From positions 1 to 63,921 of the IMG/VR virus record IMGVR_UViG_3300045806_000080: a stretch of 63,921 bases of DNA; one strand, written 5' to 3'. The notes below the pieces were generated by a model, which searched no databases, was not told the DNA's origin, and saw only the letters and a program-made list of their open reading frames with translations. The translations under genes and the position numbers were made by a program. Origin of the DNA: a virus. How positions within the stretch are numbered: the stretch's first letter is position 1; the number at the start of each line of letters is the position of its first letter. Shown here in pieces: positions 25,266 through 34,340 of the stretch.

Positions 25266-25317
25266 TGGTGGGCGGTGACGGGCTCGAACCGCCGACCCTC
25301 TCGGTGTAAACGAGGGC
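25266..25317 (-). other. attP core: 3' half of tRNA-Val(UAC)
   Basis: The - strand carries an anticodon loop TTTACAC (anticodon UAC), a T-arm with TTCGAGC and an acceptor strand ACCGCCC ending in ACCA: about 50 nt of a tRNA-Val 3' half. No 5' half is present, because integrase codons lie there. It abuts the int stop codon. This is the usual arrangement of a phage attachment core that restores the host tRNA after integration. Confidence 0.8.
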
Positions 25318-25322
25318 CGCCA

Positions 25323-26501
25323 TTATAAGTCTTTGATATTATTGACGTCGCCTGTCAAGTTCGGCCCCGTTCTTCGCGTTTTGTTCCGCTCAACCTGTGG
25401 CGAACCTGTGGCGGTCACTGTGTTGGGCCGCGCCGTGACCGCCGCGAGTACACCGCTTTGGTAGTCTGGGTGGTGGTGGCCGTACACATCCACGATCAGC
25501 TTAGGGGATACCCCGAAGAAGCCGGCGGCCTGGTAGATGTCGGCCCCGTTCTGCATCGCCCAGGTTATCGCTGTATGTCGGAGGGTGTGCTGGGTGACGT
25601 CTGCGAGCCCGGCGTCGGCCACCGCATTGCCGAACGCCTTCTTGATGCTGGCCACCGGCTGGTCGTCGAACTCGATCACGGAGTGCTTGCAGAGCCCCCG
25701 GTCCTTCCAACGCCGCATGTGCGCGAGGAGCCTGGGCGGTAGGCGGATGGTCGGCTGGAGCTTGTTCGTCCGGCGCTTGCCTTTGGGCTGCCGGTAGAAG
25801 ACGCCCCGCTCCAGATCGACGCGGCCCCTGCCCTCCTCTGGCTCGAACGACGCCGTGCAGATCGCCGAGGCGCGGGTCCCGGTGTAGAGCCCCACTAATA
25901 CAAAGCGTGCCACATGCCTCCGCATGCGCCGCTCGGTCAGGACCTCACGCTGCGGCTGACGGTAGCGCCAAGCCCCCCAGATCAGCCGGGCGGCCTCGGA
26001 CCGGGTGAGCCACCGCTCGCGCGGGATAGCCTTGTCTGGCATCTCGACGCGCGTCTCGTAGGTGCAGCGCCCCTGCTTCCAGTGGTAGCGGATCGCCGCC
26101 CGGAAGTCCTCAAGCTCGCGCCGCGCCGCCTGCTCGGACGTGCGTTGCGCGGCGTAGGCTCTGCACAGCTCGCCATTGACCTGGGCTAGTTTGTGGCTCC
26201 CGAAGAACTCGTTGAGGAAGCCGACGCGCTGAAGGAGCGCCCTCGGTCTCGCGACTTTCTTCGCCCCGACGTACAGATCGAGGACGTCGGAGACTTCGAC
26301 GGCGGCTGGGTCGCGGGTGTCGGTTGGCGGCGCGTGCTTCTTGCCGACGTACCGTGCGAGGCACTGCTCAGCTCGGCCAACTTCATCCGCAGCGCATCCT
26401 GTGCTTCTTTGGACGACCCCGTCCCGGATGATCCAGACTGCGGGGCGGCCCTCGCGGGCTGGACGGAGCCAGAGACGCGCTCCCTTGGCTTGGTTCGACA
26501 C
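25323..26501 (-). CDS. int: Tyrosine integrase
   Basis: A 392-aa protein. The C-terminal catalytic domain has Arg210 (LYTGTR), HTLRH (305-309), VYGHHHPDY with the His/His pair (342-343) and nucleophile Tyr347. The N-terminal ~60 residues would bind arm sites and the middle region (~70-150) is the core-binding SAM-like domain. It lies beside the tRNA-derived attP, so it should mediate site-specific integration. The 5' end overlaps the excisionase-like gene. Confidence 0.9.
   Translation of the reverse strand: MSNQAKGARLWLRPAREGRPAVWIIRDGVVQRSTGCAADEVGRAEQCLARYVGKKHAPPTDTRDPAAVEVSDVLDLYVGAKKVARPRALLQRVGFLNEFFGSHKLAQVNGELCRAYAAQRTSEQAARRELEDFRAAIRYHWKQGRCTYETRVEMPDKAIPRERWLTRSEAARLIWGAWRYRQPQREVLTERRMRRHVARFVLVGLYTGTRASAICTASFEPEEGRGRVDLERGVFYRQPKGKRRTNKLQPTIRLPPRLLAHMRRWKDRGLCKHSVIEFDDQPVASIKKAFGNAVADAGLADVTQHTLRHTAITWAMQNGADIYQAAGFFGVSPKLIVDVYGHHHPDYQSGVLAAVTARPNTVTATGSPQVERNKTRRTGPNLTGDVNNIKDL
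25394..25422 (+). repeat. Putative attP arm repeat 2
   Basis: Second copy of the 29-bp repeat, located inside the 3' end of int (coding for TVTATGSPQV on the - strand). One mismatch from 25198-25226. Confidence 0.65.
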
Positions 26502-26674
26502 CTATCCCTCATAGCCTCGATCGCGGCCAAGGTTGTGAAGTCCTTGCCCGCGATCCGTTCGGCAGCGAGGTTACCTTTTGCAATCTCTTTACGCAAACCG
26601 GACGCGGTCATTCCCCCGAGAGGGAACGCCAATTCGGCTGCGACTTTGAGGCGCAAAGGAGCGTCTCTTTCCAT
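26186..26674 (-). CDS. Excisionase-like DNA-binding protein
   Basis: A 162-aa open frame. Residues ~1-60 (LRLKVAAELAFPLGGMTASG, then LRKEIAKGNLAAERIAGKDF, TTLAAIEAMRDRCR) form a MerR/Xis-like winged HTH found just upstream of int in alphaproteobacterial prophages. The rest is Ser/Thr/Pro-rich and overlaps the integrase gene by 316 nt in another frame, so the C-terminal end is uncertain. It should bias recombination toward excision. Confidence 0.65.
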   Translation of the reverse strand: MERDAPLRLKVAAELAFPLGGMTASGLRKEIAKGNLAAERIAGKDFTTLAAIEAMRDRCRTKPRERVSGSVQPARAAPQSGSSGTGSSKEAQDALRMKLAELSSASHGTSARSTRRQPTPATQPPSKSPTSSICTSGRRKSRDRGRSFSASASSTSSSGATN

Positions 26675-26730
26675 GGGTGCCTGATCCCTTGCCCCCCTGC
26701 GGCTTCGCCGTCTCGGGGAAGTGCCCCCTG

Positions 26731-26740
26731 TACACTGACA
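26731..26740 (-). promoter_or_regulatory. TTGTCAGTGTA element before xis/int
   Basis: The - strand reads TTGTCAGTGTA from 26741 down. A 17-bp spacer leads to CCCCGA, so no -10 is visible. It could be an operator or weak promoter for the excisionase-integrase pair. Confidence 0.45.
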
Positions 26741-26752
26741 AGGGGCGATCCG

Positions 26753-29700
26753 TCAATAGTCGAGCATCCCGCGGCCTGCGATATTCTTGGGCGACAGCCC
26801 GATAGGCATCCCCACTGCACTGGCGTAGCCCGCGCGGCGGTAGTGCTCGCTCATGTAGCCCCCCAGCCCCTGCAACGGCCCAGGCATGCCGGGGTGGTCC
26901 TGCTGATACTTGGTGGCCTGTTCGATCCAGTAGCGGAAGTTCTCGCTGTCGCCTCGGGTGAGCGCGAGCGACATATGCTGGGTGATGTTCTGCGAGCGCA
27001 CCTGAGCGAGCGTGTTGATCCCGGTGATCGTCCGCTTCTTCTCGTCGAACTCAGCCTCGTCGCCTGGGTCGAGCCCGACCGCGGTCTTGACGATGTCGCC
27101 CGTCGTCGCAGCGCCAGCCGGCATGCCGGGGTGAACCGCCTGCGCCATGCCGGACTTGTCACGGTAGCCGTAGAGGCCGAGCCGCGTCGCCTCGATCGGC
27201 CCGCGGAGCAGCTCGGGGACCAGCTTCTGCGCGCCGTTGAGATAGTCGCCGTTGGCGATGTCCCGAGCCGCGAAGGCGAAGTTGCCGACGAGCCCGAACG
27301 AGTGCCCGGCCTCGGCTTTCAGCCAGTCGCGTTGAGCATCTTCGAGCTTGCGCTTCTCGAACAGGTAGGTGAGCGCCGTCGAGCCCGGCGCGATCCGCTG
27401 GTCCCCGAGGTGCGACAGATCGACCCCGAAGGCGCGCGGCACGCCGCGGGCGATGATCTCGCCGACGTCCTTGCCGAAGATGTGCGCCAGGTAGCCCCGG
27501 TACGACGCTGTGATGTCGTGGTCGTCTCGGTTGGTCGCCCAGTCGGCGAGCCTGTCCCAGACGGCGCTGAACACCTGCGCCATCGGCATGCCGAGCGATC
27601 CCGCGATCGCGCCCGTGACCGCCAGATGCCCGAGCAGGAACTTGCGCGCCTCCGCCTGCGCCGCTGGGCCTTCACGACCGATGGAGTTGGCCGCCTCGCG
27701 GTACAGCATCTCGGTGAGGCGGGTGCTGTAGCCCATGAACTGATTGATGAGCGGGCTCATCGGGCCGAACACGCCCCCGCGGGTCATCTGCCGGGCGTTG
27801 AAGGTGGGGTTCCAGTTGAGCTGGCTGTCCTCCACCATGCGGTGAGCGAAGTCGTGGACGCTCTCGTGCGCCTGGAGCTTCTGGTTCGCCGACCACATAT
27901 CGCGCGCCGCGAGCGCGGTGAGCACGCGGGGCATCATCTCCGAATAGCGCCCCATGGCGCTGGCCCAGCCCCGCGCCTTGCCGAGCGCGCTGTCCGGGTC
28001 GCCGCGCTCCGCGCGCATCGCCTCGGTGAAGCTGCCGTGGTTGAACGCGCCCATGGCGTCCATCCGCATCAGGAACTCGGTGTCGCGCTTGGAGATGCCG
28101 GCCTTCAGGAGGTCGCTCTCACGCATGCCGAACCGCAGCCCATCGGTGCCGCCGGCCACGGCGCGCATCACGTCGAAGGTGCGCTTGGTGACGCCGGCCA
28201 TCGCCCGCGCCGCCTTCATGTAGCCGCCCGCGGCCCCGAGGCGCGGCAGCGTCAGGGTGCCTACCTGCGACAGAAGCGCGACGGTGTAGGCCGGGCTCGC
28301 CCCGACCTCCATGGCGTTGCCCATCTCGCGGATCGCCTGCATCGGAGCGCCAGGCGTCGCCACGGCCCGCTGCGCCTCGCGGCGGATCAGCTCCTGCGCG
28401 GCCTGGTGCATCCCGATCCGCTCGGGCGCGTTGGCCTCATTCGCGGCCTTCACGTCCTCACGCATCTTGACGACGCTGTCGGCCAGCCGCGGCATCGCGG
28501 CGATGTTCGCGAGCGCGCCGGACGTCGCCGACATGCGCTGGCGGACATTCTGGAGCATCTCCTTGGAGAACCCCTGCACACCCTCGCGCCGAGCCATGAT
28601 CCGGTTGAGGCTCGATGGAGGCAGAAGGTCGAGGAACTCGCGCTTGGCCTCGGCGATCCGCTGCTCGATCAGCGCCTTCGAAGCGTCGTCCACGCCGCTG
28701 AACCGCTCCAGGTTCGAGCGCATGATTTGCATGGCCCGCTCCTGCCACTGAGGCGTGATGCCGGCCTTGAGCGAAGCGATCGAGCCGCTCGACAGCGACT
28801 TGGGCTCGAAGACGCCCTGGTCGTGCGCGGCCTGGAAAATCTTGTTCAGGCGCTCCATCTGGCCCGGCGTCTCGACGCGGGCGTAGACCGTGGGGTTCTC
28901 CAGGTTGCGGTCGATCGTCAAGTGGCCGAAGCCCCCGGCGTTCAGCATCCTCTGGAGCTTGTCGACAGCCTTTGCAGACGGAAGCCCGTCGTCGCTCAGC
29001 TTGAGCTTGGCGGCCGAAAAGAACTCGCCGTTCCGCCCCATCGGGAAGTTGGGCAGCCGATCGAGTTCGGCGAGGCGCGTGACGCGGTCGCTCAGCAGCG
29101 AGCTGAGCGGCGAGATGCTGTCGGCGAGGCTCTCGCCACGCTTGGTGATCACCCCTGCATCCGGGCCGGTCGCGCCAGCCTTGACGCCCTTGAGCTTGGC
29201 GAGCGCGCCCTTGACCGTGTCGATATGGTTGCCGGCGAGTTTCGCGAGCTGGTCTCCTGCCGACTTCCAGTACGCCAGGTTCGCGGCCGGGTCGTCGTGC
29301 AGCGTCGGGTTTAGGCGGAACTGCTCGCTCGGGTCCAGCCCCGGAGGCAGCGGGATGTCCTTGGCGTAGTCGCTCTTGATGAAGTTGTAGAGCTGCGTCG
29401 CAAAGAGCTGCTCCATGTGCGCCCGCTGCGCCGTGACAAGGCCCTGGAACGCGCCGCGCTCCTCGCCGGACATCGACTTCCAGATTTGCGCCAGGCGCAT
29501 GTGGCTCTTGCCAAGCTCGGCCGCGTTCGGCGCGTCGAACAAGTCCTTGTGGGCCGACCAATCGAGCATGCCGTTGACCCCGGTGTGGAGCCCGGTGACC
29601 AGCTTGTTGAACTTCTCCTGGCTCGCCTCCGGCAACGCAGCCGCGCGGTCGATCGACGCGGACGACGCCTTGGTGTTGACCTCCTTCATGAGGTCGCGCC

Positions 29701-32700
29701 ATTCGAGGTTCTCGGTGTGGGTGAGGAAAGACGGGGCGTATTTTCCGTACCACTTCGCGATGGTCTGGCTGTTGACCCAGCCGAGCACCGTCGAGCGCAG
29801 ATGCGGCATGAAGTTCGTCAGGTGCTCGACCGGCATCTCGGAGACGCGATCGCGCATCTCGTCGAGCTTGAGGAAGGCCGGCTTGAGCGCGGCGTCGGAC
29901 CCAGCGGGGGTGTGCGCCAGCGCACGGTCGTAGTGCTGATCCTCGGCGAGAACCGCTGACCCACGCTCCATGAACTGGTCGAGCAGCGTGCGCTTGCTGC
30001 CGCCGAACCCGAGCAGGTTCGCGACGCCGTCCTTGAACCGCTGCCACAAGGTCTTGCCAGCTTCCTTCTGGCCGCGCATCCACTCCTGGAACTGCGCGTT
30101 CGACATGCCCTCGGCGAGGAACTCCTTGGGCTCCGTCAGACCGTAGGCGTCGTCGTTCGGAGACCGCTTCTTCACGGCGTCGAACAGGCTCTTGAACGCG
30201 CGTGAGGCCGGATTGTCTTCTCCCAGCGCCCTGACGGAGCCGGCATGCGCCGCCTCGTGGACAACCGCATGCTCCAGGCCGGAAGCGCCGAACAGGTTGA
30301 TGCCATCGGTGCGGGCCGTGTACATGCCCCGAGCGCCAGCGGTGAGTGACGATGGAGGCCAACGACCCTGCGTCCGTGCGATCCGCGCCGGGTCCCTGAA
30401 CGAGATGCTCGGGTCTACGCCGCTGTTGGACAACAGCCTCGCGACCGCACGGACCAGCGGGTCGGAGCCGCTCTGAGCAATGTGTTCCAGCGCAGGCTTT
30501 GTCTGCCCGCTGGCCCGGACGATGCCTGTCAGGTCCACGTCCATCTGGTTACGCTGAGCGTCCGACGACGCGCCGCGCAGGAACCAGTCGTTCTCGTTCG
30601 GCGGCAGCTCGCGGCGGATCGCGTCGATGACGCGCTGCTCCAGCTCGGCGTGGCTCTCGGCCGCCTTCATGGCGTTCCATTGCAGCACGCCGTCCGGGTA
30701 GTCGTTGTTCTTGGTCTCGGAGTACAGCTTGTCCCATAGCGGGCCGTAGAAGTGATCGTCGGAGAGGTACCGAAGCTGCTCCGGGTTCTCGTTCAGCGCC
30801 TGCTCGATCTTGTCGAGCCGCTCCTTCTGGATCGCCATCGCGGCCTTCCAGTCCCTGGTGACAACCGTGTCGTGCTTCGGGTGGTTCGGCGTCCACGACG
30901 GCTCGACGTTCTCCATGATCTTGCCGGAGGCGCGAACCCGCGCGATCGCGTCGCGGACCGACTGATACGGCGCTGCCGGCTCCTTGCCGCCCATCACCTC
31001 GGCGACGAGCTGCTTGAACCGCTCAACTGCGTTCGCCCCCTTGGGCGTCGTGATCTTGGCTGAGGTCTCCTCGGCGGCGACGGGCGCGGCCGGCTTCCCC
31101 TCTGGGCTCAGCGGGCGCAGCACGTCGAACGCACCTCCCTCGCGCGGGGTGAGCACACCGGCGAACCTGAGCCGGCTGACGACGTCGTCGAGCCCTGCCC
31201 GGTTGATGCCTGGCATCGCTTTGGCGAGATCGGCGAGCGACACCGTGCCCTGTCGGTCGATCAGGCCGCGGAGCCCTTCGATGTGTTCCGGGGCGATCGG
31301 CGTCGGCGCTTCCGCCTTTTTCCCTGACGGGTTCTCAGCCACGCCTCGGAACTGCTTGATCAGCTCATCCACCTTGGCCGTAGCTGTGGGTGACGGCGCG
31401 GGCTCCTGAGCGACAGGCGCAGCCGGTGCCGGTTGTGCCTGACCCGGTTTCTCTGCGGCGGGAGCTTCGACGGGAGCCGCCGGCTGAGCCGCGGCAGCGG
31501 CCTCGCCACGGGCAGCCGCGCGCTTGGCACGAGCCACCCCCTCGGCGACGGTGCGCTGAAACTCCGCGATCGTAGCATCCACCATGGAAACAGTGCCACG
31601 TCCACCATTCGCAAGAGCGACCTGAGCATCCTCGACGTCCTTTCTGTCGGCCTCTGGCACCTTGGCCTTGATGTCTTCGAGCTTGTCGAACCGGGCCTGA
31701 TGCTGCTCCGGGACCGCCTCGCGGATCGAGGGCGCACCCCTCGGCGCGTTCAGGTTGCCGGCCTCGTCGACCATGTCGAGCAGCCGAGCGACCGGCATCA
31801 GTCGATCCTTCAGCCGCTCGTTCGGGGTCTTGTCTGCCCAGTCGGCCCGGATCACGGCCTCGGCCCCCTCGGGCGTCAGCTTGGCCGACCCGCGCAGGAT
31901 CGAGGGGATTTTGCCCCCGTTGGCGTCCATGGCGGTCTTGGCGATCGTTTGCGGCAGCGGCGCGCTGCGATCCGGCATCTTCGGGACTTCGCCCGACATG
32001 ACGCGCGGCGGCCCGAGCGGCTCGTTCACCGGGTCCGTCGACCGCTCGATCGTCTCCTGCGCCCGCTCCGCCTCTTTCGTCGGGGACGGCAGCCCGAGCG
32101 GCCCCTTGGGCGGCTCGACGGGCTCGCCAGCGACCGTCTGGCTCATCTCGATCGGGGCGCGGGTTGAGAGCGGATTGTCGCGCTTGTCGAAGACGAGGTT
32201 CCCTGCCTCGTCGCGCTTGGGCACAACGGCGACGGACGGCTCGTGAACGGGCTCGTCCTCCCCGCGCGGCATGCGCAGCATCTCTGGGGACGGCAGCCCG
32301 AGCATCGGCTGAACCGCCCTGGGCGACGTCGCCCAGGCGCTCTCCAGCCGGTCTGCCTCCGAGCCCGGAAGCACCCGCTCTGCCTCGTTGGTGAGCCCGG
32401 ACTTATCCTGCCACGCGGTGTGCAGCGCCGCGTCGGGGTCCGGCCCCGGCTCTGGGGGCGACCGGCGCAGCTCCATCTCCTTGGCCACGTCCATCAGCGC
32501 CGGGTGGTTCGGGTCCCTGAGCTGCAAGGTTTGTGCGTGGTCCAGCAGCGCCTCGTTCGAGAGGCCCTCGTAGGGCCGCGCGGCGTTCATGGGCATCGTT
32601 GGCGACTGGAGCAGCCCGGCGATCTGCGGCTTCTGGGCCGGATCGAGCGCGTCCTTGACCGCAGTCGTCAGGTCGTCGTCTGTGATGGTGTGAACGGGCT

Positions 32701-33514
32701 TCTTGGCGAGCATGTGCAGCCCGCCGCCCATCACGCCGCCCATCGCGCCGCCGGTCAGCGCGGCCTCGACCATCTGCTGCGCTCGGTTCGCGATCGGCCG
32801 GTTCGGGTCGCCCATCTGCTGCCCAATGAAGTCTTGGCCAGCGGAGGCGACAGCCTGCGTCCCTGCCTGCTTCGAGGCGGCCTTCCACAGCGGCTCGGCG
32901 ACGCCCTTGGCAACCGTACCAAAGAGGCGCTCCGCCGGGAGCGCGCCGACCGCGGCCATGGGGACAGCGAGCCCAGCCGCCTTGGCGGCCTCGCCCTGGG
33001 TGACATCCTTGCCGGTGTACTGCTCCTGCGTCTGGACGTTGCCGCCGAACATCTGTGGGTAGGCGGCGAGCGCGCCACCGATGAGGCCGCCGACAGTCGC
33101 GCCGACCGGAGCCGCCGGGCCTGTGAGCGCCCCACCGATCGCTGCACCGCCCATCGCGCCTCCGAGCACCGGCACCATGCCAGGCATGCCCTTGGCCACC
33201 CGATAGGCGAGCCCGGACGGAGAGAAGGCGCTGGTGGCTTCCCACGCGGGGTTCTCGGCCGCCGTGGCGGCGGCCTGCTGGCCCTGCGCCGCCCGCCCAC
33301 CCCACTGGGTGAGCGCAGTCGACCCAGTCAGCGCGCCGAGGCCCTTGGCCGCACTCGCGACCTGCCCCAACGCCTCGTGGGTTCCCCCTACGAGCGCTGA
33401 GCTGAGGAACCCGCTCTGGCTCGGCGCGACCATCCCGGCTGGGTGCCCTTGAGCGTAAGCCTGGTCGACAGCCTGCCAAAAGTTCGCGTAGCGCGGATCG
33501 CCGACATCAGCCAT
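26753..33514 (-). CDS. Giant internal/ejected virion protein with zincin motif
   Basis: A 2253-aa protein starting at ATG 33514. The N-terminal ~350 residues contain Gly/Ala-rich hydrophobic stretches (GGAMGGAAIGGALTGPAAPV). The middle is Pro/Glu-rich and disordered-looking. At ~1080-1140 VVHEAAHAG (HExxH) and EPKEFLAEGM form a zincin-like metallopeptidase site, followed by long helical segments to the end. Such polyvalent proteins are packaged in podophage heads and ejected with DNA. Encoded beside the head-tail genes. Confidence 0.75.
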   Translation of the reverse strand: MADVGDPRYANFWQAVDQAYAQGHPAGMVAPSQSGFLSSALVGGTHEALGQVASAAKGLGALTGSTALTQWGGRAAQGQQAAATAAENPAWEATSAFSPSGLAYRVAKGMPGMVPVLGGAMGGAAIGGALTGPAAPVGATVGGLIGGALAAYPQMFGGNVQTQEQYTGKDVTQGEAAKAAGLAVPMAAVGALPAERLFGTVAKGVAEPLWKAASKQAGTQAVASAGQDFIGQQMGDPNRPIANRAQQMVEAALTGGAMGGVMGGGLHMLAKKPVHTITDDDLTTAVKDALDPAQKPQIAGLLQSPTMPMNAARPYEGLSNEALLDHAQTLQLRDPNHPALMDVAKEMELRRSPPEPGPDPDAALHTAWQDKSGLTNEAERVLPGSEADRLESAWATSPRAVQPMLGLPSPEMLRMPRGEDEPVHEPSVAVVPKRDEAGNLVFDKRDNPLSTRAPIEMSQTVAGEPVEPPKGPLGLPSPTKEAERAQETIERSTDPVNEPLGPPRVMSGEVPKMPDRSAPLPQTIAKTAMDANGGKIPSILRGSAKLTPEGAEAVIRADWADKTPNERLKDRLMPVARLLDMVDEAGNLNAPRGAPSIREAVPEQHQARFDKLEDIKAKVPEADRKDVEDAQVALANGGRGTVSMVDATIAEFQRTVAEGVARAKRAAARGEAAAAAQPAAPVEAPAAEKPGQAQPAPAAPVAQEPAPSPTATAKVDELIKQFRGVAENPSGKKAEAPTPIAPEHIEGLRGLIDRQGTVSLADLAKAMPGINRAGLDDVVSRLRFAGVLTPREGGAFDVLRPLSPEGKPAAPVAAEETSAKITTPKGANAVERFKQLVAEVMGGKEPAAPYQSVRDAIARVRASGKIMENVEPSWTPNHPKHDTVVTRDWKAAMAIQKERLDKIEQALNENPEQLRYLSDDHFYGPLWDKLYSETKNNDYPDGVLQWNAMKAAESHAELEQRVIDAIRRELPPNENDWFLRGASSDAQRNQMDVDLTGIVRASGQTKPALEHIAQSGSDPLVRAVARLLSNSGVDPSISFRDPARIARTQGRWPPSSLTAGARGMYTARTDGINLFGASGLEHAVVHEAAHAGSVRALGEDNPASRAFKSLFDAVKKRSPNDDAYGLTEPKEFLAEGMSNAQFQEWMRGQKEAGKTLWQRFKDGVANLLGFGGSKRTLLDQFMERGSAVLAEDQHYDRALAHTPAGSDAALKPAFLKLDEMRDRVSEMPVEHLTNFMPHLRSTVLGWVNSQTIAKWYGKYAPSFLTHTENLEWRDLMKEVNTKASSASIDRAAALPEASQEKFNKLVTGLHTGVNGMLDWSAHKDLFDAPNAAELGKSHMRLAQIWKSMSGEERGAFQGLVTAQRAHMEQLFATQLYNFIKSDYAKDIPLPPGLDPSEQFRLNPTLHDDPAANLAYWKSAGDQLAKLAGNHIDTVKGALAKLKGVKAGATGPDAGVITKRGESLADSISPLSSLLSDRVTRLAELDRLPNFPMGRNGEFFSAAKLKLSDDGLPSAKAVDKLQRMLNAGGFGHLTIDRNLENPTVYARVETPGQMERLNKIFQAAHDQGVFEPKSLSSGSIASLKAGITPQWQERAMQIMRSNLERFSGVDDASKALIEQRIAEAKREFLDLLPPSSLNRIMARREGVQGFSKEMLQNVRQRMSATSGALANIAAMPRLADSVVKMREDVKAANEANAPERIGMHQAAQELIRREAQRAVATPGAPMQAIREMGNAMEVGASPAYTVALLSQVGTLTLPRLGAAGGYMKAARAMAGVTKRTFDVMRAVAGGTDGLRFGMRESDLLKAGISKRDTEFLMRMDAMGAFNHGSFTEAMRAERGDPDSALGKARGWASAMGRYSEMMPRVLTALAARDMWSANQKLQAHESVHDFAHRMVEDSQLNWNPTFNARQMTRGGVFGPMSPLINQFMGYSTRLTEMLYREAANSIGREGPAAQAEARKFLLGHLAVTGAIAGSLGMPMAQVFSAVWDRLADWATNRDDHDITASYRGYLAHIFGKDVGEIIARGVPRAFGVDLSHLGDQRIAPGSTALTYLFEKRKLEDAQRDWLKAEAGHSFGLVGNFAFAARDIANGDYLNGAQKLVPELLRGPIEATRLGLYGYRDKSGMAQAVHPGMPAGAATTGDIVKTAVGLDPGDEAEFDEKKRTITGINTLAQVRSQNITQHMSLALTRGDSENFRYWIEQATKYQQDHPGMPGPLQGLGGYMSEHYRRAGYASAVGMPIGLSPKNIAGRGMLDY

Positions 33515-33523
33515 TGCACCCAC

Positions 33524-34339
33524 TCACTGAGCCTTGTTCATCCCCGCGAAGGGGACGTAATTGCCTCCGAGCCCGAAGGCCCGCAGCAGTTCGGTCACCA
33601 AGTCGCGCCCACCGGAGTGGGCCGCGGCGTCTACCGACAACGACCTGGCCTGGTCCTCCATGGAGGGCGGCCTGGCGACCTGAAGCGCCTCGATCAGCAT
33701 CTGCGCCGGCACGCCGCGGAAGGCGTTGACGAACTGATCGCGCGGCATCGCGCCAGCGGCGGCGGTGAGCATGTTGCCGCCGCTCGGGGCGGCAGGTGCC
33801 TGGCCGCCGGGCGCAGGACCCACGTACCCGACTGGGCCTGGCGTGATCGAAACGCCGTCGCCATTGTAGCCTGGGAAGTTCCCGCGGGCGTCGGGACGGC
33901 CACCGAGCGCGTTGGGGTACTGGACCTGGTAGCCTGGGGTCGGCGTATGCGGGGGTGTGGGTGTGGGTGCTGGCGGCGGAGCCTTCGACGCCCCCTCCGC
34001 GTGGCCTGTCAGGTACGCCATCGCGGTGGCTGCGGCGTGCTTCAGCCCATCAGTCGCAGCCTGCTGCTGCGGCGTGTTCATGTACGCGGAGACCCCAGCG
34101 CCGACCAGACGCCCAGTCTCCGCGGCTGCGCGCCCGAGCGAAGCAGGGAAGACGTTTTGCGGCTGAGGCCAGCCAACTTCGACGAGATTGCCCTGCGGCA
34201 GGTACTGGCCGATCGCGCCGCGGTCAACCATCCCGCCCGTATTCGCGTTGGTCTGGGTCGCGCCCGAAGAAACAACCGGATGCGCCGGGAGCGCCTGATC
34301 CCGGCCCTGCGGCGGCTGGGTGACGTCGAACACAGGCAT
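33524..34339 (-). CDS. Internal virion protein
   Basis: A 271-aa protein. Ala/Pro/Gly-rich with a Pro/Thr linker (APPPAPTPTPPHTPTPGYQV) and a helical C-terminal domain (MPRDQFVNAFRGVPAQMLIEAL). It ends 10 nt before the giant ejected-protein ATG and follows the adaptor gene. A small internal or ejection protein is the likely role; no family recognised. Confidence 0.6.
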   Translation of the reverse strand: MPVFDVTQPPQGRDQALPAHPVVSSGATQTNANTGGMVDRGAIGQYLPQGNLVEVGWPQPQNVFPASLGRAAAETGRLVGAGVSAYMNTPQQQAATDGLKHAAATAMAYLTGHAEGASKAPPPAPTPTPPHTPTPGYQVQYPNALGGRPDARGNFPGYNGDGVSITPGPVGYVGPAPGGQAPAAPSGGNMLTAAAGAMPRDQFVNAFRGVPAQMLIEALQVARPPSMEDQARSLSVDAAAHSGGRDLVTELLRAFGLGGNYVPFAGMNKAQ

Positions 34340-34340
34340 C

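Noticed and set aside
25266-25317. A functional tRNA-Val gene
   Set aside because: Only the anticodon arm, T-arm and acceptor 3' strand are present; the 5' half is replaced by integrase codons.
26843-29314. Long + strand open frames opposite the ejected-protein gene
   Set aside because: They are high-GC shadow frames; the opposite strand has clear protein features and operon continuity.
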